Counted from the stretch's first letter, positions 51,709 to 61,027 are shown. The stretch: DNA of 64,000 nucleotides from Methylobacter sp. (GCA_023229605.1 JALNYY010000005.1:5754-69753), one strand, 5' to 3'. Numbers and translations: made by a program. Notes: a model not told the origin generated them from the letters alone.

Positions 51709-53499
51709 ATGCGTACTCACAAGTGCGGAGAATTAAACACACAACAGCTAGGTGAAACGGTTTCAATCTGCGGCTGGGTGCATAGACGCAGAGACCACGG
51801 CGGCGTTATTTTTATCGACTTGAGAGACCGCGCCGGATTGGTCCAGGTCGTAGTCGATCCCGACGTGGCTGAAACTTTCGCGACGGCAGAAAGTGTCCGC
51901 AGTGAATATGTATTACAAATTACCGGACTGGTCCGCGACCGTCCCGAAGGCACGGTTAACGTCAACATGCATTCCGGCGCGATTGAGATACTGGCTAAAA
52001 ACATCGTCGTGCTGAATGAGTCCGAAACCCCGCCGTTCCCGGTCGAAAGCGAGATCGAGGTCAACGAGGAGCTGCGTTTGCGCTATCGATATATCGACCT
52101 GCGCCGCACCGAGATGCAGGAAAAGATGAAAGTGCGCCGCGATGTGACGCGGGTTTTACGGAATTTCCTCGACGACAACGAGTTTTTCGAGATTGAAACG
52201 CCTTACTTGACTAAAGCCACACCGGAAGGCGCGCGCGATTACATCGTGCCGAGCCGAACCCACGAAAATTCGTTTTTCGCGCTGCCGCAATCGCCGCAAT
52301 TGTACAAACAAATACTGATGGTGGCGGGCATGGACCGCTATTACCAAGTCGTGCGTTGTTTCCGCGATGAAGACTTGCGCGCCGACCGTCAGCCTGAGTT
52401 CACCCAGTTGGATATCGAAACTTCGTTCATGGATGAAAACGAAATCATGCACATCATGGAGGAAATGATCCGTCAGTTGTTCATCAAAGTGATCGGCGTG
52501 AATCTGGGCGACAAATTCCCGCGCATGACTCATCAGGAAGCCATATCGCGCTACGGCATCGATCGTCCCGATTTGCGGATTCCGCTGGAATTGGTCGACA
52601 TTGCCGAGGACATGAAAGACGTCGATTTCCAAGTTTTCTCGGCGCCTGCCAACGATCCGAAAGGCCGCGTCGTCGCGATGCGCGTACCGAATGGTGGCGA
52701 ATTAAGCCGCAAAGACATCGATGCGTTAACCAAGTATGTCAGCATTTACGGCGCAAGAGGTTTGGCCTATATCAAGGTCAACGATCTCGCCGCCGGTATC
52801 GACGGCTTGCAATCGCCTATCGTAAAATTCGCCCCTGCCGAGGTATGGGACAGCGTATTGGCCAAAACCGGCGCGCAAAACGGCGACTTGATCTTCTTCG
52901 GTGCGGATAAAGCCGGCATCGTTAATGAAGCGATGGGCGCGTTGCGGGTCAAGTTGGGACATGATTTGAACCTGCTGCAAGGCGATTGGAAACCGGTTTG
53001 GGTCGTCGACTTCCCGATGTTCGATTGGGATGAGAAAACCAACCGCTACAACGCGATCCATCACCCGTTCACCGCGCCAAGCTGCTCGGTCGAAGAACTG
53101 GTAGCGAATCCTGGCGCGGCATTATCGCGCGCTTACGATTTGGTGTTGAACGGCACCGAAGTCGGCGGCGGTTCGATTCGTATCAACCGCACAGCTATGC
53201 AGCAAACCGTGCTGGAAATTTTAGGCATAGGCGAAGACGAAGCCAGGGAAAAATTCGGCTTCCTACTGGATGCATTGAAATACGGCGCGCCTCCGCATGG
53301 CGGTTTGGCTTTCGGCCTTGATCGTCTGGTTATGCTGATGACCGGATCAACGTCTATTCGCGACGTGATTGCTTTCCCCAAGACCCAATCGGCGGCTTGT
53401 CCTTTGGTCAGCGCACCGGCGGTCGTTACCGATGAGCAGTTGAAGGAGCTGGGTATTCGCTTGATTAAGCCTGCGGGAAAAGAGAAAGTTAAGGACTGA
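51709..53499 (+). CDS. aspS: Aspartyl-tRNA synthetase
   Basis: 596 residues, class II. N-terminal OB-fold anticodon domain (SICGWVHRRRDHGGVIFIDL), motif 2 VVRCFRDEDLRADRQPEF, the bacterial insertion domain (about 280-420) and motif 3 GGLAFGLDRLVMLM. Length and bacterial insertion are normal. Whether it is discriminating or also charges tRNA-Asn cannot be told without a residue-level alignment, and a tRNA-Asn is present at the window start. Confidence 0.96.
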   Translation: MRTHKCGELNTQQLGETVSICGWVHRRRDHGGVIFIDLRDRAGLVQVVVDPDVAETFATAESVRSEYVLQITGLVRDRPEGTVNVNMHSGAIEILAKNIVVLNESETPPFPVESEIEVNEELRLRYRYIDLRRTEMQEKMKVRRDVTRVLRNFLDDNEFFEIETPYLTKATPEGARDYIVPSRTHENSFFALPQSPQLYKQILMVAGMDRYYQVVRCFRDEDLRADRQPEFTQLDIETSFMDENEIMHIMEEMIRQLFIKVIGVNLGDKFPRMTHQEAISRYGIDRPDLRIPLELVDIAEDMKDVDFQVFSAPANDPKGRVVAMRVPNGGELSRKDIDALTKYVSIYGARGLAYIKVNDLAAGIDGLQSPIVKFAPAEVWDSVLAKTGAQNGDLIFFGADKAGIVNEAMGALRVKLGHDLNLLQGDWKPVWVVDFPMFDWDEKTNRYNAIHHPFTAPSCSVEELVANPGAALSRAYDLVLNGTEVGGGSIRINRTAMQQTVLEILGIGEDEAREKFGFLLDALKYGAPPHGGLAFGLDRLVMLMTGSTSIRDVIAFPKTQSAACPLVSAPAVVTDEQLKELGIRLIKPAGKEKVKD

Positions 53500-53506
53500 A
53501 AGCCTT

Positions 53507-53540
53507 CAAGCCGGATGGGGTATGTGCCCCATCCGAAACA
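53507..53540. repeat. Dispersed repeat family II, short copy C / aspS terminator
   Basis: CAAGCCGGATGGGGTATGTG then CCCCATCCGAAAC. It shares its first half with copies A and B. CGGATGGGG pairs with CCCCATCCG to form a 9-bp stem just after the aspS stop, so it may act as terminator. Confidence 0.65.
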
Positions 53541-53576
53541 AATTAGGAGTGGATTGCAAATCCAATACCGTTAGCC

Positions 53577-53658
53577 GTAGGAGCAGGCCATGCCCGCGAT
53601 GAGAGGAGGACGATTTATAAATCTCTGTCCTAATATCGCGGGCATGGCCCGCTCCTAC
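53577..53658. repeat. Long GTAGGAGC...GCTCCTAC palindrome
   Basis: GTAGGAGCAGGCCATGCCCG then CGAT (53577-53600) mirrors ATCG then CGGGCATGGCCCGCTCCTAC (53635-53658) with one mismatch in 24. The loop of 34 bases contains GAGAGGAGGACGATTTATAA. It is a REP-like or MITE-like unit between aspS and the next gene. Confidence 0.8.
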
Positions 53659-53714
53659 ATCGGCATTGGTACCCCTCCAGACTAAATAATTGCGACATTC
53701 AGAGCAAAGCAGAC

Positions 53715-54236
53715 ATGGCTAAATGCCCAATATGTGATTCAAGAAAAGGGAAAAGACAGTGCGTAATCGCTAATGGATTAGTGTGCAGTTTGTGCTGCGG
53801 AACTATCCGCAAAGAAGACTTATGTTTAGATTGCTCGTATTATCAAAAGCCAAAACGGAAATATAACGAAGTACCGTCTTTTACAACCAATCAAATTCAT
53901 GACAGTGTTGAATTAACCGGTTACAGCAACGCCATTGAAGGCGCTTTTTGTGCTTATGATATTGAAAATAACAGAATCCTAAATGATGCCGACGCTATCA
54001 AAATCCTTGAGCTGCTGATTGATAAATATCATTTTAAAGACACTGATATAAACTGCGATAGCCCATTTCTATCGGCGGGATTCAATTTTGTCGATGCCGT
54101 GATAGGCAAAGATTTAACCGGTATTGACGAATTGGCGTTAGTGAAAGTTTTGAGTATTCTTCATGCTGTTGTAAAAAGACTAACCAAGACGGCCGGCAAA
54201 GAATACATGAATATTATTCATAGCTATGCAGGTTAA
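53715..54236 (+). CDS. Cys-rich zinc-finger protein of unknown function
   Basis: 173 residues. The N-terminal 45 residues hold eight to nine Cys in MAKCPICDSRKGKRQC, VCSLCCGTIRKEDLC and LDCSYYQKPKR, most simply read as two zinc-binding knuckles. The remainder is soluble and helical (DADAIKILELLIDKYHF, ALVKVLSILHAVVKRLTK). No named family is recognised. It stands alone after a repeat-rich gap. Confidence 0.6.
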   Translation: MAKCPICDSRKGKRQCVIANGLVCSLCCGTIRKEDLCLDCSYYQKPKRKYNEVPSFTTNQIHDSVELTGYSNAIEGAFCAYDIENNRILNDADAIKILELLIDKYHFKDTDINCDSPFLSAGFNFVDAVIGKDLTGIDELALVKVLSILHAVVKRLTKTAGKEYMNIIHSYAG

Positions 54237-54370
54237 AAAATTGGTTCGGATATGCCAACTTAGGATTTATAAAATCTCTTCCGGCTTTCTCCCTTAGGGA
54301 ACAAATGCCGCATTCTGCCGATGTTGAGCAGTAAACTAACCCCAAAATTCTCCGCAGAGGAGTATTATTT

Positions 54371-55468
54371 ATGACCAATACCCCGTTTCCTATTCAAGAT
54401 TACGCCTTGCTCAGCGATGAGGAATGCGATGCCCGGATTATCGCCGCCAAAGCCAAGTTGGGCCGCCGTTGCGTGGTGCTTGGGCATCATTATCAGCGCG
54501 ATGAAGTGTTCAAGCATGCCGATTTCACCGGCGACTCGTTAAAGCTGTCACGGGATGCGGCGCACTCCGACGCCGAATACATCGTGTTTTGCGGCGTGCA
54601 TTTTATGGCTGAAGTCGCCGATATACTGTCCCGGCCTGAGCAGATTGCTATCCTGCCCGATATGGCCGCAGGCTGTTCGATGGCCGATATGGCCAACCTG
54701 ATCAAAGTGCAAAAATGCTGGGATGAATTGGCGCAGGTTATCGATGTGGAAACGGAAGTTACCCCGGTCACCTACATCAATTCCGCAGCAGACCTTAAAT
54801 CCTTTTGCGGCAAGCATGACGGTATCGTCTGCACCTCGTCCAACGCCCAGAAAATATTGGAATGGAGTTTCGCTAAGAAGCAGAAAGTGCTGTTTTTCCC
54901 CGACCAGCATCTGGGGCGCAATACCGGTTACCGGATGGGCATCCCGTTGGAAGAAATGGTCACCTGGGATTTTACCAAGCCGATGGGCGGATTGACCGAG
55001 CAGCAAATCCGTAACGCCAAAATCATCCTCTGGAACGGCTATTGCTCCGTGCATCAGGTGTTCAAGCCGGAGCATATCGACGAATTCCTGAAGCGTTACC
55101 CTGAAACCAAGGTCATTTCGCACCCGGAAGCTTCGTTCGAGGTCTGTCAAAAATCGGAATACATCGGCTCCACCGAGTACATCTTAAAAACCGTGCGAGC
55201 ATCCGAACCTAACACCCGCTGGCTGGTAGCGACGGAATTGAACTTAGTCAATCGCCTGCATGATGAATGCAAAGCGCAGGGCAAAAACGTGCATTTCATG
55301 TCGCCTACCTTATGCATGTGCTCGACCATGTTCAGGACCGACCCGCAACATTTGGCCTGGGTGCTGGAAAATTTGGCGGCAGGGCATGTGGTTAACCGTA
55401 TTACAGTGCCTGAGGACGTGGCGGCGTACGCCAAGAAGGCGTTGGACAACATGTTGGGGGTGATGTGA
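54371..55468 (+). CDS. nadA: Quinolinate synthase A
   Basis: 365 residues. Condenses iminoaspartate with dihydroxyacetone phosphate to quinolinate using a [4Fe-4S] cluster. The family landmarks are VLGHHYQRDEVFKHAD, FCGVHFMAEVADIL, CTSSNAQKILEW, WNGYCSVHQVF and PTLCMCSTMFRT, which contain the cluster Cys candidates. A 33-base internal segment (54728-54760) is repeated exactly at 55862. The next gene starts at its stop codon. Confidence 0.95.
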   Translation: MTNTPFPIQDYALLSDEECDARIIAAKAKLGRRCVVLGHHYQRDEVFKHADFTGDSLKLSRDAAHSDAEYIVFCGVHFMAEVADILSRPEQIAILPDMAAGCSMADMANLIKVQKCWDELAQVIDVETEVTPVTYINSAADLKSFCGKHDGIVCTSSNAQKILEWSFAKKQKVLFFPDQHLGRNTGYRMGIPLEEMVTWDFTKPMGGLTEQQIRNAKIILWNGYCSVHQVFKPEHIDEFLKRYPETKVISHPEASFEVCQKSEYIGSTEYILKTVRASEPNTRWLVATELNLVNRLHDECKAQGKNVHFMSPTLCMCSTMFRTDPQHLAWVLENLAAGHVVNRITVPEDVAAYAKKALDNMLGVM

Positions 55469-55812
55469 TGACAATCGACTTTAATCGTCTCAAGCATTTT
55501 TCAATGACCTATGTGTTCATGGACGATGAAGAGATAGCCTGCGAATATGAGCAAACAGAGCAAAGCCCGGTTGTTGCGGCCGACGGCAACAGCGTCAGTT
55601 TTATCTTAAGGAATATCGATCAAAACGAAGACCAAGAAAATTATTCAATCGTCCTGGGAAAAGAGGGCGATGATGAGTTTTACATAAAATCCGATTATTT
55701 TGACGATGCCGGAGAGCCTTATCCGCTGGATGTCGAAGTTTCCGATGACGACGTAAAGTTCGTCTTGGAAGGCGAGGGTGAGGTTATGTATTTATACGGA
55801 TTTTTTGAATAA
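55468..55812 (+). CDS. Acidic small protein downstream of nadA, unknown function
   Basis: 114 residues from ATG 55468, which overlaps the nadA TGA by one base, so it is translationally coupled to nadA. Very acidic (many Asp/Glu), mostly beta, soluble, with patterns such as VFMDDEEIACEYEQTEQ and LEGEGEVMYLYGFFE. No family is recognised. Coupling to nadA suggests co-expression but not a function. Confidence 0.6.
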   Translation: MTIDFNRLKHFSMTYVFMDDEEIACEYEQTEQSPVVAADGNSVSFILRNIDQNEDQENYSIVLGKEGDDEFYIKSDYFDDAGEPYPLDVEVSDDDVKFVLEGEGEVMYLYGFFE

Positions 55813-55861
55813 AGCCAGTGTGTGGCGCAAACAAACGTAGAGCCCGGTAAAGTAAAATGAG

Positions 55862-55894
55862 TTGGCGCAGGTTATCGATGTGGAAACGGAAGTT
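55862..55894 (+). repeat. 33-base exact copy of a nadA internal segment
   Basis: TTGGCGCAGGTTATCGATGT then GGAAACGGAAGTT is identical to 54728-54760 inside nadA. It ends eight bases before the presumed tip (TGGACCCC, 55902) of a truncated IS3-family element. Confidence 0.9.
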
Positions 55895-55899
55895 GCTAA

Positions 55900-56229
55900 A
55901 GTGGACCCCATTGTCCAGACAAAAAAACTTAATTTAAGATAGAGCCCTGTTCACACTCCAGCTGAATGGCGCGGCCCCAATTTTTATACACAGGGATTGA
56001 TATTTCTGTCGGCCCGTTAAATTTATCTACAATCTTTGCACCGCCTCCCGTGGCTGTCTGGTACACCTGAGCCGGTGTTTTGTAGTCTAAAGTTTGATGC
56101 GGCCTCCTCATTATAAAACTGGAAGTAGCTCGTCAATCCTATCAGTAAGGAGAGTGTAAAAATCTCCGTGTAAACCGCCGTTAAAAAATCTCTGGAAATC
56201 GATCCTCGTAGAGAATCATAAACTGATTC
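55900..56229 (-). pseudogene. IS3-family transposase orfB, C-terminal remnant
   Basis: Minus-strand reading gives SLRGSISRDFLTA then GLTSYFQFYNEE, a frameshift near 56105, then RRPHQTLDYKTPAQVY, the hallmark end of IS3-family OrfB integrases. About 95 residues remain, in two frames. The sequence near 55902 (GTGGACCCCATTGTCCAGAC) looks like the element's terminus. Confidence 0.8.
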
Positions 56230-56532
56230 GGCGGGCTTCCAGTCACGGATCGGCATCGACCATTTCTTGGCAGCCTGTTCGATAGCTAAATACACCACTT
56301 TCATGGCCGATTGATCAGTAGGAAACAGCTTGCGGCGCTCGGTGGCTTTACGAATTACGCTATTCAACGACTCAATAGCACTGGTGGTATAAATGACTTT
56401 TCGTATCTCATCAGGATAGTCAAAGAAGGCGATCAGGTTCACCCAATGCTTACCCCAGGATGCACTAATGCTGGGATACTGTTTATCCCATTGCAAGGCA
56501 AAGGCTTCCAGTTCCTGTTCGGCTTCGGTCAC
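56230..56532 (-). pseudogene. IS256-family (Mutator-type) transposase, C-terminal remnant
   Basis: About 101 residues: EAFALQWDKQYPSISASWGK, then YPDEIRKVIYTTSAIESLNS and AAKKWSMPIRDWKPA. This is the conserved C-terminal third of IS256-family transposases. The end is cut in frame by IS3-type sequence at 56229, and the catalytic N-terminal part is absent. Confidence 0.85.
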
Positions 56533-56867
56533 GGTAATTGAGTGGTAAAAGCCAATGAATTACGCCGATCTGAAAGACATTTAGTGTTTTCTATCTAATG
56601 TATTGCATAAGTCAGATTTTCATGCCGTTGTTTACTGGATGTTTTTCAACGCTGATTGACACAATGTCGTCTCGAAGTTCATCATAGCTATTCCCAATAG
56701 CTTTCCGCACCGATCCGGCCTTGAATACTGTCATCTCATTCATAGTCTGTCAGCTAAACCACAGGCGTTCCGGCTTTTACAGTTCCGAAATGGATCAAAT
56801 AGCCGCGCTTTGGGTCGGACCAGCCTATTTCCATCTACACCACATTTGCCTGTAAACCGACCGTTTG
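56533..56867. other. Intergenic region before the chimeric tadZ-like gene
   Basis: About 335 bases between the truncated IS256 fragment and the chimeric gene. The promoter of the latter should be here. No coding fragment was recognised and the ribosome site before 56868 is weak. Confidence 0.35.
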
Positions 56868-58088
56868 ATGAACATTCAATCCGACTTTAAAAGCATACCA
56901 GACCTGCCTTCTGAAACAGGCAATTTCGTCGCCGAACTCGATGCCGCAGTCGAGTCACATCTGAAATGGACGCGCCGTGTGTTGCGCTGCGTTGCGTTGC
57001 GCGAGTCGCCTGGCGAGGATGTGCTTGCACCCTTGGCACACACCCTCTGCCACTTTGGTAGCTGGTTTGTGCAGAATAAAGTACAGTTTGAGAAACTCAA
57101 CGCGCCGAACACACGGAGGATCGATGCCGTACATCAAACCATGCACGACAACATTCGAGCTATCTGCGCAGATGTATTGGCTGGACGGTCAGCGAAAAGC
57201 ACCGATCTGGAGGCTTTCGAACAAACGCAATCCGAACTGTTCAGCTTACTGGCCGGGTTTAAGACGCAGTTCCTTAACATTAATAAAAATATCACTAAAC
57301 GATTGAATGCAATTATCCATGCTAAAGGAGGTAGCGGAGCCAGCTTTATAGCAAGCAATGTAGCTTATATTTTATCAAAGGATACCGGGTTAAAAGTGGC
57401 GTTAGTTGATCTTGATTTGCAATTCGGCTCAATTGGACTCAATTTTAATATAACTCCTAATCATACAATTATGGAAGCGTTAAATGCCATTGAAGATTTA
57501 GATTCGATTTCATTAGAGGCTTATATGTCAAAATATAATGAAAATCTGAGTCTGTTATTGCCGTCACCAGCGGATATTGTACTGCCCGGAGAGGTTAACG
57601 TCTCTGATTTAAAGAAGCTGCTGGAATTGCTGCAAATTAATTACGACCAGATGGTTGTTGATTTGCCAAGAGTAATCGACCCTGTATCAATCATGATTAT
57701 GGAACAAGCTGATCAGATTACGCTGGTTCTTCAGCAGAGTGTGGATCAATTTAGGGTTGGATGCAGATTAATCCAGACACTAAATGAAGAGTTGGATATC
57801 CCTTTGGATAAAATATCAATTGTGGTTAACCGATATAACCCTAAAAATAGCTTGCGGATAGAGGATTTGAAAAACATTGTTAAGCATGACAATGTTTATA
57901 TTATTGCCAATGATTTTGAACGAGCTGAAGGTTCATCAAATCTGGGTGTTCCTCTATATGAATCATCGGCTAATTCACAAACTGCTCTTGATCTAAAGGA
58001 ACTTACCAAAAATCTGGGGGGCGTTGAATTTGAAAGTGGAACAAAAAATGTGTTCGGTCGCTTAAGATCTTTTTTATCATCTGATTAG
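56868..58088 (+). CDS. Chimeric CZB domain - TadZ/CpaE ATPase
   Basis: 406 residues. Residues about 18-136 match the zinc-binding CZB domain of diguanylate cyclase DgcZ, with all four expected ligands: His31 (ESHLKW), Cys61 (LCHFGSW), His89 and His93 (VHQTMH). From about 140 the protein is a MinD-like ATPase of the TadZ/CpaE group: HAKGGSGASF (deviant Walker A without the second Lys), VALVDLDLQFGS and MVVDLPRV. TadZ places the Tad pilus machine at a cell pole. The usual receiver-like N-terminus is replaced. Base composition changes from GC-rich to AT-rich near 57275. tadA/cpaF follows 530 bases on. Confidence 0.8.
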   Translation: MNIQSDFKSIPDLPSETGNFVAELDAAVESHLKWTRRVLRCVALRESPGEDVLAPLAHTLCHFGSWFVQNKVQFEKLNAPNTRRIDAVHQTMHDNIRAICADVLAGRSAKSTDLEAFEQTQSELFSLLAGFKTQFLNINKNITKRLNAIIHAKGGSGASFIASNVAYILSKDTGLKVALVDLDLQFGSIGLNFNITPNHTIMEALNAIEDLDSISLEAYMSKYNENLSLLLPSPADIVLPGEVNVSDLKKLLELLQINYDQMVVDLPRVIDPVSIMIMEQADQITLVLQQSVDQFRVGCRLIQTLNEELDIPLDKISIVVNRYNPKNSLRIEDLKNIVKHDNVYIIANDFERAEGSSNLGVPLYESSANSQTALDLKELTKNLGGVEFESGTKNVFGRLRSFLSSD

Positions 58089-58097
58089 CAAGATAGT

Positions 58098-58469
58098 TCA
58101 GTTGACCGAAGCCGTCATTTGGGCGAGTTTCGATGGTAATGGCGGCCGCGAGAAGACGCGTCCGGAGCGTATCGATTTGGATGCTGCGATGGAAGCGATA
58201 GGCGAATGCGGGTAAATAGCGCGTCTTTGATTAGATAGATCGCCAGGAACCAAACGATCAGCGAACTTGGTGCTTTGAAAGAGAGTCCCCGCGATGAGCG
58301 AAGTCTGGTGTCGACAAACCTGACACTGAAACGTTTTGTGCGATCCAGCTTTAAACACGCTATGACCCGTGAGGGCACAGCAGGGACAAACAAAGCCTGG
58401 GGCCATCATGCTTGCTCTAACTCGGCCACATTGTGCTTAGGTACCGAACTGTTTGAGAAACTCGGGCAT
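58098..58469 (-). pseudogene. IS1595-family transposase, N-terminal remnant
   Basis: Minus-strand reading from 58469: MPEFLKQFGT, an in-frame stop, then FVCPCC...FQCQVCRHQTSLIAGTLFQST, and in another frame IVWFLAIYLI. That is the zinc-ribbon N-terminus of IS1595-type transposases with at least one stop and one frameshift. Catalytic residues are missing. Confidence 0.8.
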
Positions 58470-58624
58470 CGATAAGCCTGATTGTAACTAACACGATTCA
58501 TTGACATGCCCCTCTTTAATGAACTAGAGTTCGACATACGCCGCCCATTAACGTAATACTTTTATAATCCGATTAAGATAAATTGCACTTAAAGTAACGA
58601 TAAACAATTGACGGGAGTCTATTC

Positions 58625-60028
58625 ATGGGACTAAAAACAAGAATTCTAGGTTTTGGCCTGCCCAAAGCTGCAACGGATGTGGATGATAAAGCGACTAAAA
58701 TAGACCGGCTAAATGAAAAACCGAAAGAAGCTTTTGCGCCACTTTCACTAAAAATACTTTCTCCTGTAGAGTTAGAATTTAAAGAGAGTATACATTCCAA
58801 GTTGCTTGAAATTCTTAATTTGTCACTGATCAGTGGAATAGAAGAAAAGGAAGCAAGAAAACAGATTCGAGCGGCAACGCAAAAATTAATCGACGAAGAA
58901 TCCACCCCTTTAAATCCGCAGACCCGACATCAAATAATTAAAGCAATTGAAGATGACATTCTGGGTCTCGGGCCTTTGGAAGCTTTACTGTACGAGCCGA
59001 CCATTGCCGATATTCTGGTTAATGGTTACAAAAAAGTGTATGTTGAAAGATTTGGCAAGCTGGAATTAACGCCAGTCAGATTTAACGATGACAAGCATTT
59101 GATGACAATTATTGACCGGATCGTGTCGAGGATTGGCCTCAGGATTGATGCGTCGTCACCGATGGTGGATGCCAGGTTGCTGGATGGCTCCCGGGTAAAC
59201 GTTATTATTCCACCGTTAGCGATTGACGGCCCTTCGTTGTCGATAAGACGGTTTGCAGTCGATAAAATGACGCTTGATGGTCTGGTAAGAAGGGATTCCT
59301 TAACCGACTATATGGCTGAATTCCTCAAAGGAGCGACAAAGTCTAAATTGAATATACTGATTTCTGGGGGGACGGGTTCAGGTAAAACAACGATGTTGAA
59401 TGCCATTTCAAATTTTATTCCCAATGATGAAAGAATCATTACCCTGGAAAATCCCGCAGAGTTACAGTTACAGTTACCCCATGTTTTGCGATTGGAAACC
59501 AGGCCGGCAAATGTTGAAGGTAGGGGCGAGGTAACGTTACGTGATTTGGTACGCAACAGCCTTAGAATGCGGCCGGATCGTATCGTCATTGGCGAGGTCA
59601 GGGGCGGGGAGGCATTCGACATGCTACAGGCGATGAATACCGGTCATGAAGGCTCCTTGACTACAGTCCATGCCAATAGTCCCAGAGATGCCCTCGCGCG
59701 TCTTGAGGATATGGTTTCTATGGCAGGTCTGGAAATACCGGTTAATGCAATCAGAAAACAAATTTCATCGGCAATTCACATCATTATACAACTAGGTCGG
59801 TTCGAAGATGGCAGCAGGCGGATCATCAGTATCCAGGAGGTGGATGGTATGGAAGGCGACGTGATTACCTTGTCTGAAATCTTTAAATACAATAGATACG
59901 GAATAAATGAAAAAGGTGTTGTACTTGGGCAATATTGTTCAACAGGAATCATTCCCAAATGTATAGCTAATTTGAAACAAAGAGGTGCCACAGTAGATCT
60001 GACCATTTTTACCAATAATCTCAATTAA
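58625..60028 (+). CDS. Tad pilus secretion ATPase (TadA/CpaF)
   Basis: 467 residues of the type II/IV secretion hexameric ATPase family. N-terminal domain to about 120, then the RecA-like core with Walker A ISGGTGSGKTTMLN, Asp box and Walker B RMRPDRIVIGEVRGGEAFD and the His box GHEGSLTTVHANSP. It powers Flp pilin assembly. It precedes tadB by 14 bases and is the start of a tadABCD run. Confidence 0.95.
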   Translation: MGLKTRILGFGLPKAATDVDDKATKIDRLNEKPKEAFAPLSLKILSPVELEFKESIHSKLLEILNLSLISGIEEKEARKQIRAATQKLIDEESTPLNPQTRHQIIKAIEDDILGLGPLEALLYEPTIADILVNGYKKVYVERFGKLELTPVRFNDDKHLMTIIDRIVSRIGLRIDASSPMVDARLLDGSRVNVIIPPLAIDGPSLSIRRFAVDKMTLDGLVRRDSLTDYMAEFLKGATKSKLNILISGGTGSGKTTMLNAISNFIPNDERIITLENPAELQLQLPHVLRLETRPANVEGRGEVTLRDLVRNSLRMRPDRIVIGEVRGGEAFDMLQAMNTGHEGSLTTVHANSPRDALARLEDMVSMAGLEIPVNAIRKQISSAIHIIIQLGRFEDGSRRIISIQEVDGMEGDVITLSEIFKYNRYGINEKGVVLGQYCSTGIIPKCIANLKQRGATVDLTIFTNNLN

Positions 60029-60042
60029 AAGCAGGGGGTAAT

Positions 60043-61017
60043 ATGACGAGTGATATGGAGGTATTATTTGTTGGATTAGTGTTTTTAATAGTCTTTGCGG
60101 CATCACAAATCTTCGTATTACCGACCTTGGGAACGAGTCAGACCGACCGCCGTAAACTAAAACAGCGATTGGAAGGCATTATTCTGGCGCATGGCGCTTC
60201 TGAAACGTCGATCATAGAAGAAAAATATCTTAACCGGTTAGGCCCCGTTGAACGGCGACTGGAGCGTTTGCCCGGTATGCCGGAATTAAGAACATTACTG
60301 GAGCAGGCAGGAAAGCAGCAAATAGCTTACCGGTTTGCATTGTATGTGTTACTCGCGTCCGGCGGTATAACGTTAACAGTCTGGATATATTCTCATCATC
60401 TGATAATGACCTTGGCTGCGTTTATTTTTATGGCGATTTTACCGATAGTGCGGTTAAAAAAACAAAAATCCAAGCGCCTGACCACGTTTGAAGAGCAATT
60501 GCCTGAAGCTTTGCAAATGATGTCCAGAGCCTTGCGAGCAGGTTATCCGTTCTCCCAATGTATGAACTTAGTCTCTACCGAGATGAGTGAACCTATAAGT
60601 CAGGAGTTTGGCATAACTTATGAGGAAATTAATTACGGACGCGATGTTGGAGTGGCGTTTGCATTGATGATAGAACGGGTTCCCAGTCTCAGTTTAAAAG
60701 CCATGGCTACTGCAATTGTAATCCAGCGGGAAACAGGCGGTAATCTTTCCGAGGTGCTGTTGAAAATCAGCGCTGTACTAAGCGGACGGTTTAAATTACA
60801 ACGACGTATAAAAACACTGTCGGCGGAAGGAATACTGTCGGCGTGGGTGATGCTTTTACTGCCGCTGGCATTGTTTGCGATAGTGAATATGATAACGCCT
60901 GAATACTATAAACCGGTTTATGATTCACCCGATAAGATGATGTATTTCTATGTCTTTATGGGCCTGGAGTTGATCGCTGTTTTCTGGATACGGATCATTA
61001 TTAATATTGATGCATGA
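60043..61017 (+). CDS. Tad pilus inner-membrane protein TadB
   Basis: 324 residues with an N-terminal membrane helix, a T2SF (GspF-like) domain (about 160-285: LPEALQMMSRALRAGYPFSQ and VIQRETGGNLSEVLLKIS) and further helices at both ends. It is a platform protein under the TadA ATPase. It starts after GCAGGGGGT, 14 bases past tadA, and tadC begins 10 bases after its stop. Confidence 0.92.
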   Translation: MTSDMEVLFVGLVFLIVFAASQIFVLPTLGTSQTDRRKLKQRLEGIILAHGASETSIIEEKYLNRLGPVERRLERLPGMPELRTLLEQAGKQQIAYRFALYVLLASGGITLTVWIYSHHLIMTLAAFIFMAILPIVRLKKQKSKRLTTFEEQLPEALQMMSRALRAGYPFSQCMNLVSTEMSEPISQEFGITYEEINYGRDVGVAFALMIERVPSLSLKAMATAIVIQRETGGNLSEVLLKISAVLSGRFKLQRRIKTLSAEGILSAWVMLLLPLALFAIVNMITPEYYKPVYDSPDKMMYFYVFMGLELIAVFWIRIIINIDA

Positions 61018-61027
61018 GGTAAAGTGA

